Origin: Eutreptiella sp. 'Long Island Sound 2002'
Lineage: Eukaryota; Euglenozoa; Euglenophyceae; Eutreptiales; Eutreptiaceae
Direction: 5' to 3'
Length of the DNA stretch: 64,000 nucleotides
Assembly (NCBI GenBank): GCA_964036045.1
Contig: OZ038379.1
Location: 82,732,562 to 82,796,561, forward strand
The translations under genes were made by a program, and so were the position numbers. Below, piece by piece: positions 43,310 through 55,290 of this stretch. The notes beneath the pieces were generated by a model that was not told the origin of the DNA, made no database searches, and saw only the letters and a list, made by a program, of their open reading frames with translations. Within the stretch, counting starts at the first letter, position 1; every line of letters begins with the position of its first letter.

Positions 43310-44141
43310 AGCAGAAGCAGTGACAAAGTCCCCGTGAGGCGGGAGCTGCAATTGGTGTTGGCAACAACGGGGGTAGCGGGGGCAGCGGGGGCCACAACAG
43401 AATCCCTGGACAGGCCTTTTGTATGATTGTCCCTGCAAGACCCCGCCCTCGGTTCCCGTGTGCCATACCCGTAGGCACAGTCGTACAAGGCTGGCGAGCT
43501 TTGCAAGGGCTTCGTGGATCACCGTTGCCCCTATGAGCAAGCAACCGGCCGCTGCGTTCGTCCCCCATTGTACGGTGAACGTCAAGGGGCTCCCGCGCTA
43601 GTCCACCGAGCGTTGGTAATGGAGCGTCACCCTCAACCGGTACACCGGCCCCCAGAAAAAAGCGCCCACCGTGCAGCACATGCCCTGCAGGATGACGGTT
43701 ACCGAGGAGTGTTCCTTGGAGCTCGCGGAGTGAGAATTCGTAGTGGCCCGGTTTGCATACTGGTTGGGGTCCAAACATTGGTGTTTGGAAATGGCGGTGG
43801 GGAGGGAGGCAGTGGGGTGGGGGGGTTGGTCCGTGCCGGGGCGATCGCCGTGAAGCACCTCGCCTCATGGAAGGTGCAAAACAATGGGTTTTCCCCGAGG
43901 CGTGGTCTGCTATTCGTGGCCACCTTTCCATTCGTGGTCTGCTAGGGGGGGGGGAGGAGTGGACGTCATCGACACCCATGTCGATGAGAGGAGTGTTGGC
44001 GGCCGTTGAGATGGTGGGCGTAGTGACGGTGGTTGTAGTGCTGGTGGCCGTAGTGACGGTGGCTGTGAGTTGCGGAAGGAACCAGGGGGTAATGACTGAC
44101 CCCCCCCCCCCCGCCCTCGAAAAAGCTGGCGAAAGGGGCAA
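43310..44141 (-). pseudogene. decayed gene block 2, unknown protein
   Basis: On the minus strand, a Thr/Pro/His-rich frame (44141 to about 43860) is followed by better-looking sequence in another frame: SSVTVILQGMCCTVGAFFWG, VYRLRVTLHYQ, an in-frame TAG at 43598-43600, then LTFTVQWGTNAAAGCLLIGATVIHEALAKLASLVRL. The continuity across the TAG suggests one broken gene. The Thr-rich start translates a (GTAGTGACGGTGG)-like run and a G/C homopolymer and may not be coding. No family recognised. It lies between palindrome clusters 2 and 3. Confidence 0.35.
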
Positions 44142-44730
44142 AGGTAGGTGCTGCTGCTGGTGCTGTACCGAGTGCCCCTATTATGAGTTCCACTCGCGGG
44201 CCGGGACCCCCTGGGACCGTACCCCTAGCACTGCACACCCCTCGCAATCCGTGAGACCCGGTGTCGTCGCGGCAAAACCCACCTTCAATGCCCCATCCCT
44301 GTAGGTCGTTGGAGTATGCCCACTTGTCCAGGCGGCCGATGGCCGATGCAAAGTTATCGTGCCAGCAGTTGGGGACCATTGCTTGGCTGGCCCGAACAAC
44401 AACAATCCTAGACTGGAGGATGGAGGATCTACCAAAGGTGGATGTTGACGTGATGACGTGGCTCTAGCAAGCGGATCGCTAGTATCGGCCCGATGTGGTG
44501 GCAACTGCCCAACAGCCGAGCTGGTTTGAAGAACCTGAGGGTACGAGTCAAGCACCGTCTGCCCCTGGCATTGGCCACCTGTGGAAAGCCTAGTGTTGCA
44601 CCCCTGCCCACACGCACCACGTTGACCCTGCCCCGTGCCCTTTCCCTTTCACAGGTCCAAGACGTGTTGTGGGCTGACCGTTGTGGGCTACGGGACCCTT
44701 CACCGGCAACAGCCGTTTTATTACTTTTTA
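44142..44730. other. unassigned stretch
   Basis: No gene supported. The minus-strand frame of 283 codons at 44429-45280 is mostly a translation of the tandem repeat that follows. Confidence 0.4.
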
Positions 44731-45240
44731 GGCGCCAGAGTGCGCCAGCTTGCTTGTGCCCTACGAGGGGGCGGCCTCCATGGCGGATTGAATGAAATAA
44801 GGGTTGGCACACCTCAACACTGCGTTTCGGGCACCAAAGTGCGCCAGCCTCTTTGTTCCCCACGAGGGGGCGGCTTCCATGACGGAATGAATGAAATAAG
44901 GGGTGGGCCCCCTTGGACAATGCGTTTTGGGTGTTAGAGTGCTCCAGCCTGTTTGTGCCCCGTGAAAGGGCGGCCTCCATGACGGAATGAATGAAAAGAG
45001 TGGTGGCCCCCCTTGGACAATGCGTTTCCGGTGCCAAAGGGGCCAAAGGGGCGGCCCATGTTGACACTACGTTTCGAGCGCCAGAGTGCGGCAGCCTGTT
45101 TGTGCCCCACGAGGGGGCGGCCTCCATAACAGAATGATTGAAAAAAGGCGTGGCTCCTCTAGACACGGTGTTTTGGGCGCCAGAGTGCGCCGGCCTGTTT
45201 ATGCCGCATGAGGGGGCGGCCTCCATGAACCTGGTACAGG
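44731..45240 (-). repeat. about 97-109-bp tandem repeat, five units
   Basis: GCGCCAGAGTGCGCCAGC and variants near 44732, 44829, 44931, 45068 and 45177, each followed by TTTGTGCCCCACGAGG, GGGCGGCCTCCATGA and a GAATGAATGAAA-like stretch. One unit is truncated near 45030. Confidence 0.8.
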
Positions 45241-45339
45241 CCCGCAGCCTAGAGGACCGGTTGTGAAAATGTTTTCGCACACGTCCTTTGCTTGTTGCGT
45301 GCTCACTTTACAAGGACCGGTGGGGTTGGGAGGTGGTGC

Positions 45340-45452
45340 TACCCATTCTCACTGAGAGCGAATTGAGCCGTTTGGCGTGCTCATTGAGAGCTAAATGAGT
45401 GCTCAGTAATTGCGCCAGACGGCCCGATGACCTCTCAGTCATCTGACACGGG
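45340..45452. repeat. TGAG/CTCA palindrome cluster 3
   Basis: CTCACTGAGAGCGAATTGAG, GCTCATTGAGAGCTAAATGAG-type units and CTCAGTCATCTGA. Confidence 0.6.
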
Positions 45453-45959
45453 TTGTCGTTGGCCGTGTAGGGGGCAGTGGGGGTTATATTGTCTGGCCAG
45501 TGTGCACGGACGTGGTGACTGCCCTGGCATTGGGGGGATTGGTGGGCGGATCTGGGTGCATTAGGGCTGCTGTTTTTTTTTTGTTGACGTGGTCTCGCCT
45601 AGTGCCGCCCCAGCTTGGTGCAGCCCGACATTAGTCCGGAGGGCACAAACACTCTGGTACACCCCAGCCCGGTATCCAACCAACACTTTTCCTGCATGGG
45701 GGAGGGGGGTGTTAGAAGGGGGGGAAGTATACACATGATGGGTGTTACATAATGGCCCACACCAACGGGTCGGTGGGGGGGGGGGAAGGGGACCCTTGCA
45801 TTTTTCACGGAGAATTTTTGATTTTTTCATGGAGAATAGAAAAAGATGAACAATACTTATGACAATACCCAGCAGTGGTGGGGGGTGCGTTGGATGTGAC
45901 AGAGAATTGGTAGTGTAATGTGCCCCAAGTACAGGGACCACATGTGTTTTTGTTGCCGT
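45453..45959. other. unassigned stretch with G run
   Basis: No gene recognised. A G run of about 12 lies near 45775. Confidence 0.4.
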
Positions 45960-47735
45960 GCCATTGGCAGCACGCAAAATGCCAACAAAGCGTCCCTTTC
46001 CCCTCTTCGGAACGTAGCGCCAGCGCGCAAATCGCCTTGATGACTTGGAGGCAGTGGTGGCAGGCTCCCTACGTTAGCGATACCGGGTTGAGCTGAAACC
46101 CGATGGTAGCATTTCGCTAATCTCCGAGGATTACAACATGGCCATCGACAAAAGGCCCAACATTAAATCAGAGGCTTTGCGGGTCCTATGGTGCATGTGC
46201 AGATCACAAATGTCGTGTTGTGACATGGCCTATATACCTGCTGCCCGACCTGGACAACACCATGAGCGGGGCCGACGTAGCCCCAAGGCCGAGGCACCCT
46301 AGTCAACCTGCGAGCCGGCGTGTGGGCATCCTAGAGGGGGAATACGAAATGCAGGCGGCATGCTACAACCTCGTTGGGCGCCTAGCTTTTTTGTACGAGG
46401 CGCGTGCGGTACCCACCCCGGACACCCTGCAAGCGGGCACCAAGGTCTACAATGGGGTGACCATTGGCGATGATGGCACCAACCGGTGGAACCGGGTGTA
46501 TGTGCACTGTGCCGTGGTTGCTCCTGGTTGTTGGCCAACACAGCCTGCCAATTGGTGGCTGATTGAGGGTAACCAAATGTGGGCCACCGTGTACCACATG
46601 CAATCGGAGTGTGACTTCGATGCACATCTCCATGCCGCGGTAGCCCTGCAACTTCCCTATGCAGATGGGGTGGCACAAAGCCCTTTATTCTTCCTACGGG
46701 CCGATGGCTAGGCCCACATGATGACATCATGTTGGCCGGAGGGGACGGCTTCACCAAGAAGAACCCCGGGGCCATGGTGTGCTACTGTTGCGGCGCAAAC
46801 CGTTGCAGGGTGTTGCACACTTTTGGGGGACAAGAAGTGGCCCTTGAAGGGATCAAGGGCCGTGCCGGTCTGACCGGGGTGTTTTGTGACATCCCGGCAG
46901 ACCGCCGCATTCCTGACTTCGGTGCGCATGGAGTCATGCGCTTTGCCATTGCGGGGCTCAACGGAATGGTGCGGGTGCTCGTAACCCATGGAGGAGCATC
47001 GAAGAGAGCTTCGGTAAGGATGGTGCAGGGCGCTGTCAATGGGGCACGGCGTGTGGCCCGCACTGTGCAACATGGAAAGTGGGGGGCCGAGAAGACAAAT
47101 GCCAAAGGACAAGTGCGCATGGAACTGGGAGCTGGTGCGCACTTCGTCAAGGCCAAACTGTGGGGCCCATTGTTGCCACTAGTTGCACCGATGATCGTGG
47201 GCCAAGTAGGGGGAAGGCCATGGGTGGATGTGTGTAGGCAGTGGTGAGAGGCATTTGCTGCCATGTCCCATGTGGCGTGGAAGGATGACATCCTGAGCCG
47301 CGCAAAGCAACGGGCCCTGTTGCAACGGACCATGGGGGCAAGGCACCTTGACCTTGTTCGGGGGAAGACCTTGTGGACACACATGTGGATTGACCACATG
47401 TAAGCGTATGTTGCACAATTGGGGACCATTGCAAGGTTTAGTTGCTTTGCATTGGAGGGCAACCATGTGTGACTGCAGCGGCAACTTAGGAATAGTGGGG
47501 GGGCGAAGCTTGCCGAATGACAAGTCGGGGTTGCAGTGTGTGGTGGACAACCAGACATTGGATGATAATCTCCGGAAGGAGGGTTCGGAGGTTGAGAGTA
47601 GGGCGGTGAACAAACAAAGTGGGTTCCAATGCGGGTGCACGACTTGGCCACGTGCCCGGCGGGAGAGGAAGGGGAGGCAGAACATGGTGAGGAGGATTGT
47701 GGAATGTGCATTGCGACAAAGAACCCATTGAGTCT
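45960..47735 (+). pseudogene. decayed gene block 3, transposase-like C-terminus
   Basis: Plus-strand coding traces run from RYRVELKPDGSISLISEDYN (about 46080) into 46262-46711 (ATG 46262; NRWNRVYVHCAVVAPGCW, NWWLIEGNQMWATVY; TAG 46709-46711), then 46729-47247 (GGDGFTKKNPGAMVCYCCGA; TGA 47245-47247), then on to HMWIDHM, TIARFSCFALEGNHV, LRNSGG and VVDNQTLDDNLRKEG. Four or more frame breaks or stops make it a pseudogene. A cysteine motif followed downstream by an FSCFALEGNH-type end recalls the C-terminal parts of CACTA- or KDZ-like DNA transposases, where a similar aromatic/Glu-His/Lys pattern closes the catalytic domain. That assignment is tentative. It lies between palindrome clusters 3 and 4. 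Confidence 0.45.
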
Positions 47736-47769
47736 GTAAAAAAGGAGGTTTTGTGCCCGTGCACATTCA

Positions 47770-47932
47770 GTGAGCCCTAAGTGAGCCCCTGATTGGCTCT
47801 CAATGTGTGCTCAGTGAGCCGTTTCGCGCGCTCAATGAGAGCTAAATGAGAGCTAAATGAGAGCTAAGTGAGCCGGATCACCGGTGCCTCAGTGGCGGCC
47901 CAGCCAGGTTGCTCAATTAACTGAGCCGTTGA
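47770..47932. repeat. TGAG/CTCA palindrome cluster 4
   Basis: Contains three tandem TGAGAGCTAA(A/G) 11-mers near 47837-47870, GTGCTCAGTGAGCCG and CTCAATTAACTGAG. Confidence 0.65.
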
Positions 47933-48490
47933 AAAAAAGGTAACCCCCTGGTCAAGTCCCCTTGAAGTAGCGATTGGCATCACTTTGGGTACATCTTAAA
48001 ACCCCACCCAAGCCCTGAAAGTGCCAAAATTTCACGTTAACCCCCTTGAAAAACACCAATTCTCCCCAAATGAGCCGTTTTAGCCCCAAATGACCCCCAA
48101 CTTCACATTTCCAGGTGAGCCACAGGTACATGCAAACACAAAGAAAAGCAAAGCACACAATGCATGCACAACCAAGGAGCCTTGTGGTATGCCAACCTGT
48201 GTGCCAACGCCAGGGTTGGCACACAAGTGTCAATGGGTTGGGAATTAAATGCCATTAAACAAAGCAATGAATATGATTAAATGGTAAATTCAAAATCAAA
48301 TTCATGGAACAACAAATACAAAGCCCCTTCTCACATGTATTCTTGTTGTTTCAACAAATGGTCCTTGGCCGCCGGCGGACATGGGGCATATTCTGTCCGA
48401 CATGACCGACTAGTTGATGGAGGAGGCAGGACATAGGGACATAGGGGTGTGCCCCTTTCCTTGGCTGCCAAATTGTGTTGTGTTTTGAAA
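47933..48490. other. unassigned stretch, start of lower-GC region
   Basis: No gene supported. From here rightward the DNA is visibly richer in A/T and poorer in tandem arrays. Confidence 0.4.
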
Positions 48491-48553
48491 GCTCTTTCCG
48501 CACAAAACAGGGCCTAAGAGAAAGGTCCCTACGGGGGTCTGTGGCTACACACT
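48491..48553 (+). repeat. about 60-bp dispersed repeat, copy 2
   Basis: Matches 39846-39908 (CAAAACAGGGCCTAAGAGA, then GGTCTGTGGC). Confidence 0.75.
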
Positions 48554-50530
48554 GACCCACGCGTGACGGAACATCTGTGCTATGCTGCACAATGGACAAC
48601 CCTTGCCAACCCTGTCTTATGAAACTTCGTGTTAAGGGCCACGGAGAGGCCTGGGCTGCATTTGTCGAGCGTCATGCATGATCATTGAAGGGGTTGCAAA
48701 GAAGGTTGCATGTGAGTCACATTACACAATGACATTGCAAAGTAAGCATTTCACCAGGGTGCACAAATGATGCATATAGTAAGCCAAAGCATATATACAT
48801 GCTAAGTAAATTGACCACAAAAAGAAGGGGGTGTTTCCATATTTTCCGGGACACTTATTTTCTTCGGGGGGGGGGAGAAAAGCACTCATGCGTGGGGGGA
48901 TGGAAGACTATAAGGGGCCAACGGAGGGGGGCACCGACCATTGTTATGGGGGGTATCTTCCATTGGGGATGTCTAATCTGGGTTGTAGAAGGGGGGGAGG
49001 GCTGATGTACTGCATCATGAGGGGGGGGTTGTAGTGTATTCCTCTACAATATCCAAGTTTTGCAAATCCATGGTGTATCGCTGACACCAGACTAATGGAA
49101 ACTAGACAACATTCCATGATTGTTCATGAGTGATTGGAGGATGTTGCAATTCGGCAAAATGGAGACTAGGATATCCAAGGTACCATTGTCGGTGACAGTG
49201 TTGAGGCATGCAGATGTAGAAGCTAAAGGCCCAAATTTGCTACACATAAAAATCGACCCTACTCATAAAGGTCCAGAAGAAATTAGCCTCTAACATTCTC
49301 AAATCTGACAACTGTTTTGTTGTCTGGTATCATTGTTAAAGTGGCCTGATGCCATTGTTGATAATGTTGCATGGTATGCACACCTATCAGTGATGTCAAT
49401 GATCACCGACACACTACACCACAAAATTAGTGTGTGAGCCGTGTGCTTTCACTCGAGTGAGCCAAAGAGTGAACAACCATTGGAACACAAAAAGTGCTTG
49501 AAAGCAGAGTGAAGCGAACTAGTGGCCGTGCGCCAAGCAATGCACCAAGGAGTTGTGGAGTTGAAGAGGTGCAAGTACTACACGAACCAAAAATGCAGAA
49601 AACAACACTACCATTGCCATCATCCATGGTTCAATACTTGCTACCAACAATTGTGCAGCCTGTGGCAGGCCCAAATCCTACATTGTTGGTTGTGTTAGGG
49701 CTGTTGCTGGGTCAGCCATAGCTCATGAAATCCATTGCCAGATGTGGGCACACCATGGTTCCACATAGTTGGGTCACACCACATGATTGCAAAAGCAAGA
49801 TCATTTCCCAAATGTAGCAGAAGGGCCACCTTTGGCGCTGTTCGATGTGTGCCATGTACACAGACGTAGGTCGTCTAACACCGATGTCAGCGATAGAATA
49901 TGTCCCCTAGACCCTTTTTTCTACCTTGAAAGTACCGTGCAAAGCACTCCAAACAATGCCTACGGTGCAGCATTTGTGCGGTACACAGAGCAGCAGCATC
50001 ACCACCACCATCAGCATGGCAGCAATAGCGGCACTTGCAGCAGTAGTAGCAGACAACAACAATACCCAGAGGTACAAGGATGAAGATGCAAAAGGCAACC
50101 AGGCATTCACATGGACCACAAGGCACTGCAAGCATGAGGAGTGTCCACAGTCTGTGTCTTAGCATGTGGCCATTCCGCGCCACACAGAGAGGCTTGTGCA
50201 GTTGTGCCCGCTGCTGAAAGGCTACAATTGTTGATTGTGGATGCAATGACCAGCCTTTGCTTCAGCCAGCATGTTGCTGCCGTTGCTTCGGTCGCTTGTG
50301 TGCCTGTCTAGAGGGCACGCACTTCTCGTCTCTTGCTTAACGTTGCTGACGAAGCAGCAGTTTGAGGGACCACAGCGGTGGCCAAACCTGATTTACAGCG
50401 GATGGTGGTTTGTGAAGTAATCAATGACCCTGGGTGGTTGCTAAACGGGTGGCACTTGTCAATACAGTGAAAATGGCACACTGACGACCGGCTAGAGTGG
50501 TATTGTCAGGCGGCACAAGTTTTTTTTCAA
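48554..50530. other. unassigned stretch
   Basis: No convincing gene. It includes G runs near 48867 and 49021, and a His/Ser-rich frame at 49787-50083 whose His run comes from a CAC/CAT microsatellite. Confidence 0.4.
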
Positions 50531-51127
50531 CTAAGGACCCTCCTGCTGGAGAGCTCTGTCGGCAGTAACCCCAGGCCATGGCACTTGAGCCTTTGTGTCT
50601 GTGATTTCCTCCTCTACAGCTGCCTCATCACAGGCATATGGGCCATTTACCGAGGCAAACCGTACCGCAAGTTGTGTTGTTCCTTCTGGTTGAGGCCTTT
50701 GTTTTTTGTTGTGCATAAGGGTCCATCTGAGAAGCAGAGCCCAAGTTCTTGTCCCACAGCTGCAAGTTACCCTCAGACCGCCGCCGGTGAGGAACCCCCA
50801 GGTAGCAAAGTTGGATTCGCTGTAAGGGAATGCTGACATTTCATGTGACTCATCATTGCTTGGGACTGCCAAGGGCTGCAGTGGGCAGAAAGGGGTCACC
50901 AAGGGCTTCCTAAGATGGGCAATGCAACGGGGTCCCATGCCCGGACTCCTTCCCCAATGGACCACAATCTGCATTTGCCCAAAGAAACGGGATTCGGGAT
51001 TCGTATTGATACGGGAGATATCAGATGAAGTTGCCCCCACTTCTTCGAGGCCATCAAGGCATCGCAGATGCTCGTCCCATTTATGCACCGCGTTGTGATC
51101 AGTGGTGAACAGAGGAAAACATTTCAT
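50531..51127 (-). CDS. ORF of unknown function
   Basis: 198-codon frame from an ATG at 51127 to TAG at 50531, among the longest in the right-hand third. It includes SPGMGPRCIAHLRKPLVTPF and a polar acidic end. No domain, signal peptide or membrane segment is visible, and no homologue lies in this window. With no supporting neighbour it could be a chance frame. Confidence 0.2.
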   Translation of the reverse strand: MKCFPLFTTDHNAVHKWDEHLRCLDGLEEVGATSSDISRINTNPESRFFGQMQIVVHWGRSPGMGPRCIAHLRKPLVTPFCPLQPLAVPSNDESHEMSAFPYSESNFATWGFLTGGGLRVTCSCGTRTWALLLRWTLMHNKKQRPQPEGTTQLAVRFASVNGPYACDEAAVEEEITDTKAQVPWPGVTADRALQQEGP

Positions 51128-53470
51128 TCAGCCCATTGTGTGCCCCCAATCCGGTGCAGACATGTTTACTGACCTTTGATAGCCTCAGTAGCAGGATTGC
51201 TGAAAGCACTATGACTTTTGTGTTGCGTCCAGTGAAACGGAGCTTACTGGCAGCAGCACACGGCTCTGATGTGGCATATTGAATGTTCTGGATGCAGCCT
51301 CAATTGGTGGTATTGCCATTTAGTATTTTTGCTTGGTGTGATACCCCGTGCCACAAATGCACCACAAGATACCAACATTGTGATTGTGTCACATTTTCAC
51401 ACATATTTTTGCCCCCACCCACTTGCGCCACAACACATCATTTCCACCACATGTTGTCAAACGTTCAATGACCCAGCGGGATGTATCCCTATTCTGTATC
51501 CACAACGGTCGCATCTAACGTAAGCCTGTTTCCCAGATATGTTCCCCTGGACTGTGCCCCTGCAACAGCGGCATTTCAATATTTTGTGCATACTTGAGTG
51601 CATGTGTGACGTGAATCACAATGCCTCCATTGGTTTCAGTTTGCAACCCTGTTGATGCCCTGTTTGGGTGCCTGAAACTTTGCTCATCAACTGCCCAACA
51701 AGGTGCAATTCACCTGCATTGTCTGACATTTTGAACACCCCTAGGACTATTCCATGGCTCTGGCTTGGCCACTGCCTAAAAGTGTCAAGGCCGGTTCAGA
51801 GTACAATTTCTGTGTATCAAGGGGTCCATTGGCTCTTGGCAGCCATTCGTGGAAATGCAGTCCCTACAGTCACAGGTGGACAATGGGGCGAAGGGCAGCA
51901 ATAGGGGAAGTGGAAGAATGGGGGCGTTTCCGGGGGAGCTGCTGCTTGGCCAAATCACCCAAATTTCCTTTCATAACTGCAGTTTGGTCACTTTGTTCCC
52001 CCCACCCCTTGGACCTCCCACTATTCTTGTCTTTCCTGTGCCCTGTTGCATCCCGGCCCCTTTGCACTCCAATCCATTCACTGATTGCCTTCAGCTCACA
52101 GCTGTTGTCCACAGGATGTGTTGTTCCAGTCACTCAGCAACTAATTCTTTTGTTTCATTTTTTTTCCCAGGGCAATGTATCAGTTGTTGCTTGGCCCCTG
52201 TGCTGGTCACCTGCAGCAGACAAGTTGTTGATTACTATGAGGATGCAAACAGGAAAGGATCCCCCCCCCCCCCCCCTTGCCCAAGAACCGCCGTGCGCTA
52301 GAACAAACCCTGGTTCCACGGCGCTTTCCTGACAGTAACGTTTTTTTTGCACACAAATGGGTTTTCTTGGCTGTGGTGGACGTAGGGCAACAGTTCAGGC
52401 ATGCAGGCCGATTTTTTGATGTGTTTCACATTACAATACATCCATGTTTGTTTGTTTGTTTGTCCTTTGGTGTTCATTTGTCCAAGTGTTTCACTGCGAG
52501 AAAGGAAAGGGCATACATCTTTTTCCCACGGTACCGGGCTGCCCATGAACCAACCCCTTCACAGCACTTTTTGGCTTGAAAACACTGTCCAAGATCCACC
52601 CGCTGGACACATGGCAAAACCTTGCTCCTTCCTGGGCAAATGGGGGGTCTGCTATTATGTTATATCATAGTTTCGGTGGCTGGAATAATGCAATTAGTGG
52701 TTCTCCTAGTGGTTGCTAGTGCAACTAGTGGTTGCTCATTAGTTGTGGCTGTCCTGTGGTTGGTGTTGCATGTTGATTATTGCCACTGATGCCAAGCATC
52801 AAGGTCCTTATTTTCTTGATGTCACCAACCTCAGCACCCATCCCCCTGTTCATGAGCTGTCATGTTCAGATATTTTCATCACTTTAGGGGACTTGAAGTG
52901 GTTGACAACGTGTTTATAGCAGCGTGAATGGACATATGAATATGGGTAGAGCCCAAGCCAGGTTAACATTAGGAAGACCCTAAACATGCTTTCTTTTTGA
53001 TGTTTGTCAGTGTGCTTGCTGTTGCTCTTACTGGCCCCGGATTTTGTACCTCTCCCCAGTACTGAGGAGGGATGGAGGGGGCAATGCAGGAACACGAGGC
53101 AGTGCAGCGAGATTGACTATGCACAGTTGAACCATGTTGAGCTATGACTGAGTTGACTGTTGCACGGGGGCATTTGGTAGGTAGCCATCTGTTGCTTCCA
53201 GCCGGGTCAGTGACATATTAAACCCCATTTTCAGGGTTCTGTGTAAAACTTCGTGAAATAAGTGTTAAAACCTTACTTCAACGAAGTCTGGAGACCTAGT
53301 AAAGAATTTTATAAACGGATTTTTCCTGGGTTTCCAGAGCATATCTTTCATTTCTCTTGGCATTGCTGATCCCGAGACAGCAGCGGTAATGAAACTTTCA
53401 GTACTCCTCTTGTTTCTGGGGACCCCAAGACAGCATGAGTTCTGTCACTCTGTTGATTCCTCCCGGAGGT
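51128..53470. other. unassigned stretch
   Basis: No recognised gene. It contains a C run of about 16 at 52261, a pyrimidine tract ending in CCCAGG near 52170 that resembles a 3' splice site, TTTG repeats near 52446, and CTAGTGGTTG repeats near 52695-52730. Confidence 0.4.
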
Positions 53471-53612
53471 GGGGGCATGTTCTCTGAGCGAGAAAAGCCA
53501 GCGACGAAGGGTTTTGGCTGGGCTCTGCGAGGGAGTGCAGCGGGGGCGTGTCTAATGAGCGAGCAAAGCAAGCGAGGCGGGGTTTTGGGCAGGGGGAGGG
53601 GGTATTGGGGGC
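53471..53612 (+). repeat. 71-bp direct repeat, two diverged copies
   Basis: GGGGGCATGTTCTCTGAGCG at 53471 and GGGGGCGTGTCTAATGAGCG at 53542, each followed by an AAGC.AGCGA-like stretch and GGGTTTTGG. Confidence 0.65.
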
Positions 53613-55039
53613 CATTGGCACCAATGTGCTGCGTGCATGTGCTAGGATAGCCTTAGCAGTGGGTCGCCTGTGGGTTCAAAGCGGCGTTTCCCCCTTTGGA
53701 TAGTTGTGTTTGGACCATTTGGGGTGCTGGAACAAATGGTTTTAGGTTTTTCCACGTCCCCCTGTGTCCAAGCACTGCCCTGTCCAAGCACATGAGCCCG
53801 TCTTGACCGTCGCTTTTCTGGATTTCTCTGACCATAGCTTTTATGGTCCGAAATGTGACATTACTGGGTTCTGCTTTGATGATAGAGGGAAAGGGGAGCT
53901 GCATCATGTTTTTGGTAGCTCCTGCTGCTCCTACCCACATTTAACCTGCAAGTGCAACACAATGTAACGTTCGGAATTATTTTTGCCAAATAATCAGTTA
54001 ATGCATTCATGTCCGATAATCGGCTTCAAAAAGTAAATAATCGCATCGAATCGATTGTTTTTTAAAGGCTGAAGCCGGTTCGGATCCCATTTGGCCGCAC
54101 TTTGTCCCATACTTCGGCGATTTCGGGTATAATTTCAAGAGGATTCCGAATTTATACTATCTATAATCCACAGGATGGAGGATTTGACATTTCTGGTCGA
54201 GATCAGGCCTGCTGTGTATGTTCGCGCCCTTCTCGTGTTCCTAGTGGTGTGCGCGTGCTCTCTGTTTTTCAATGCGGGCCGATCGTGTGAAAACTCTTCC
54301 CAATGGGTGCTAATAGTGTTAGATTCTATTCATTTGCTAAATGGATACAAATTGGAATCTAGGGGAACTCTAGTGGATGATAGAAGGCCCGGGATTATGA
54401 TTTGGCTAAACCCTTGTGTGGTGCCTCCGCCCACACCGGCTGTCCCCCTTGAGGGGAATGGTACACGTTAATGTGCGCAATTGCTTTGACATTTGCCACG
54501 CCTACGTGTATGGGGGATCACAAGTCCATTGAAGCCGGGAGAGCCCTAGTGGAAGAGACGTTGAAGTGGAGGTGGCTGAGGTAGGCGCACCGGGTGGGAA
54601 GAAAGTAACTTGTCTTTGCTCGGTAAGCTTCATTCTTTTGCATATCATTTGTTCAGGTTGCATATGTGTCGTGACATTTTGATCTTCCATGGAACTCAAG
54701 AGGGTCAATCTTTGGAGACTGCGTGTGTTGAACATGTTGTGTGCATGTGCAGTGGGTGAACATGTAAAGGTGGAGAATTGCAGTTATGCCCGCGTTGGTA
54801 ATGTCTCATTTGCCGTCTTACTCCGTTGACCTTGGGTGATTTCATATCTTTCGTCAAACATGGTTGGTGATCCACTATTTTTCTCATGTCAGCATGCAGT
54901 AGGGCATGAGTTGATTTAACTTGGCAATCGGATACAGAGATAATCTTCGGCCAAGGTTTTGGATTCTTACTCCAAGTGCATGAATCTTCTGCTGGGTCAT
55001 GGTTAGGCAAAATTCTCTCTCCATATGCATGCTAGGATT
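53613..55039. other. unassigned stretch
   Basis: No gene I can support. The frame 54175-54471 has a hydrophobic stretch (RALLVFLVVCACSLFF) that could be a signal anchor, but it lacks any recognisable domain. Confidence 0.35.
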
Positions 55040-55290
55040 GGGTTTCGGTGAGGTTAGGTCTTTTTGGCCATAGATTGGTTAGGTTCGCTCTCCTAGGGCA
55101 TGGATTCGTTAGGTTCTCTCTCCGGGCATGGATTGGGGCAGGACTACCTTTTTCCAAGCCTGGACCGGGGCGGCACCATCTCTCTTCGCGGCAGGACTAC
55201 GTCTCTTTGGGATAGGACAATCTCACTATGGATATTGCTCTCATTGGACCACGGATATCTCTCTTTGTGCACTCACTCTGCGGGCTGGGT
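55040..55290 (+). repeat. about 46-bp diverged tandem repeat
   Basis: GGCATGGATTSGTTAGGTTC, CTCTCTCC and GGCAGGACTAC motifs recur four or five times with increasing divergence to the right. Confidence 0.55.

Noticed and set aside
44429-45280. 283-codon minus-strand frame.
   Set aside because: Mostly the five-unit tandem repeat at 44.73-45.24 kb; no domain.
7748-47247. Nonstandard genetic code suggested by single in-frame TAG/TGA codons (7748, 28280, 37487, 41847, 43598, 46709, 47245).
   Set aside because: Helicase copy B also carries TAA and many frameshifts, and the intact 3.2-kb transposase frame ends cleanly at TAA with no internal TAG or TGA. Ordinary decay explains the stops.
49787-50083. 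His-rich protein.
   Set aside because: The His run comes from a short CAC/CAT microsatellite and nothing else in the frame looks like a domain.
54175-54471. Membrane protein from the hydrophobic stretch RALLVFLVVCACSLFF.
   Set aside because: One hydrophobic run in a 98-codon frame with no homologous context; chance is likely.
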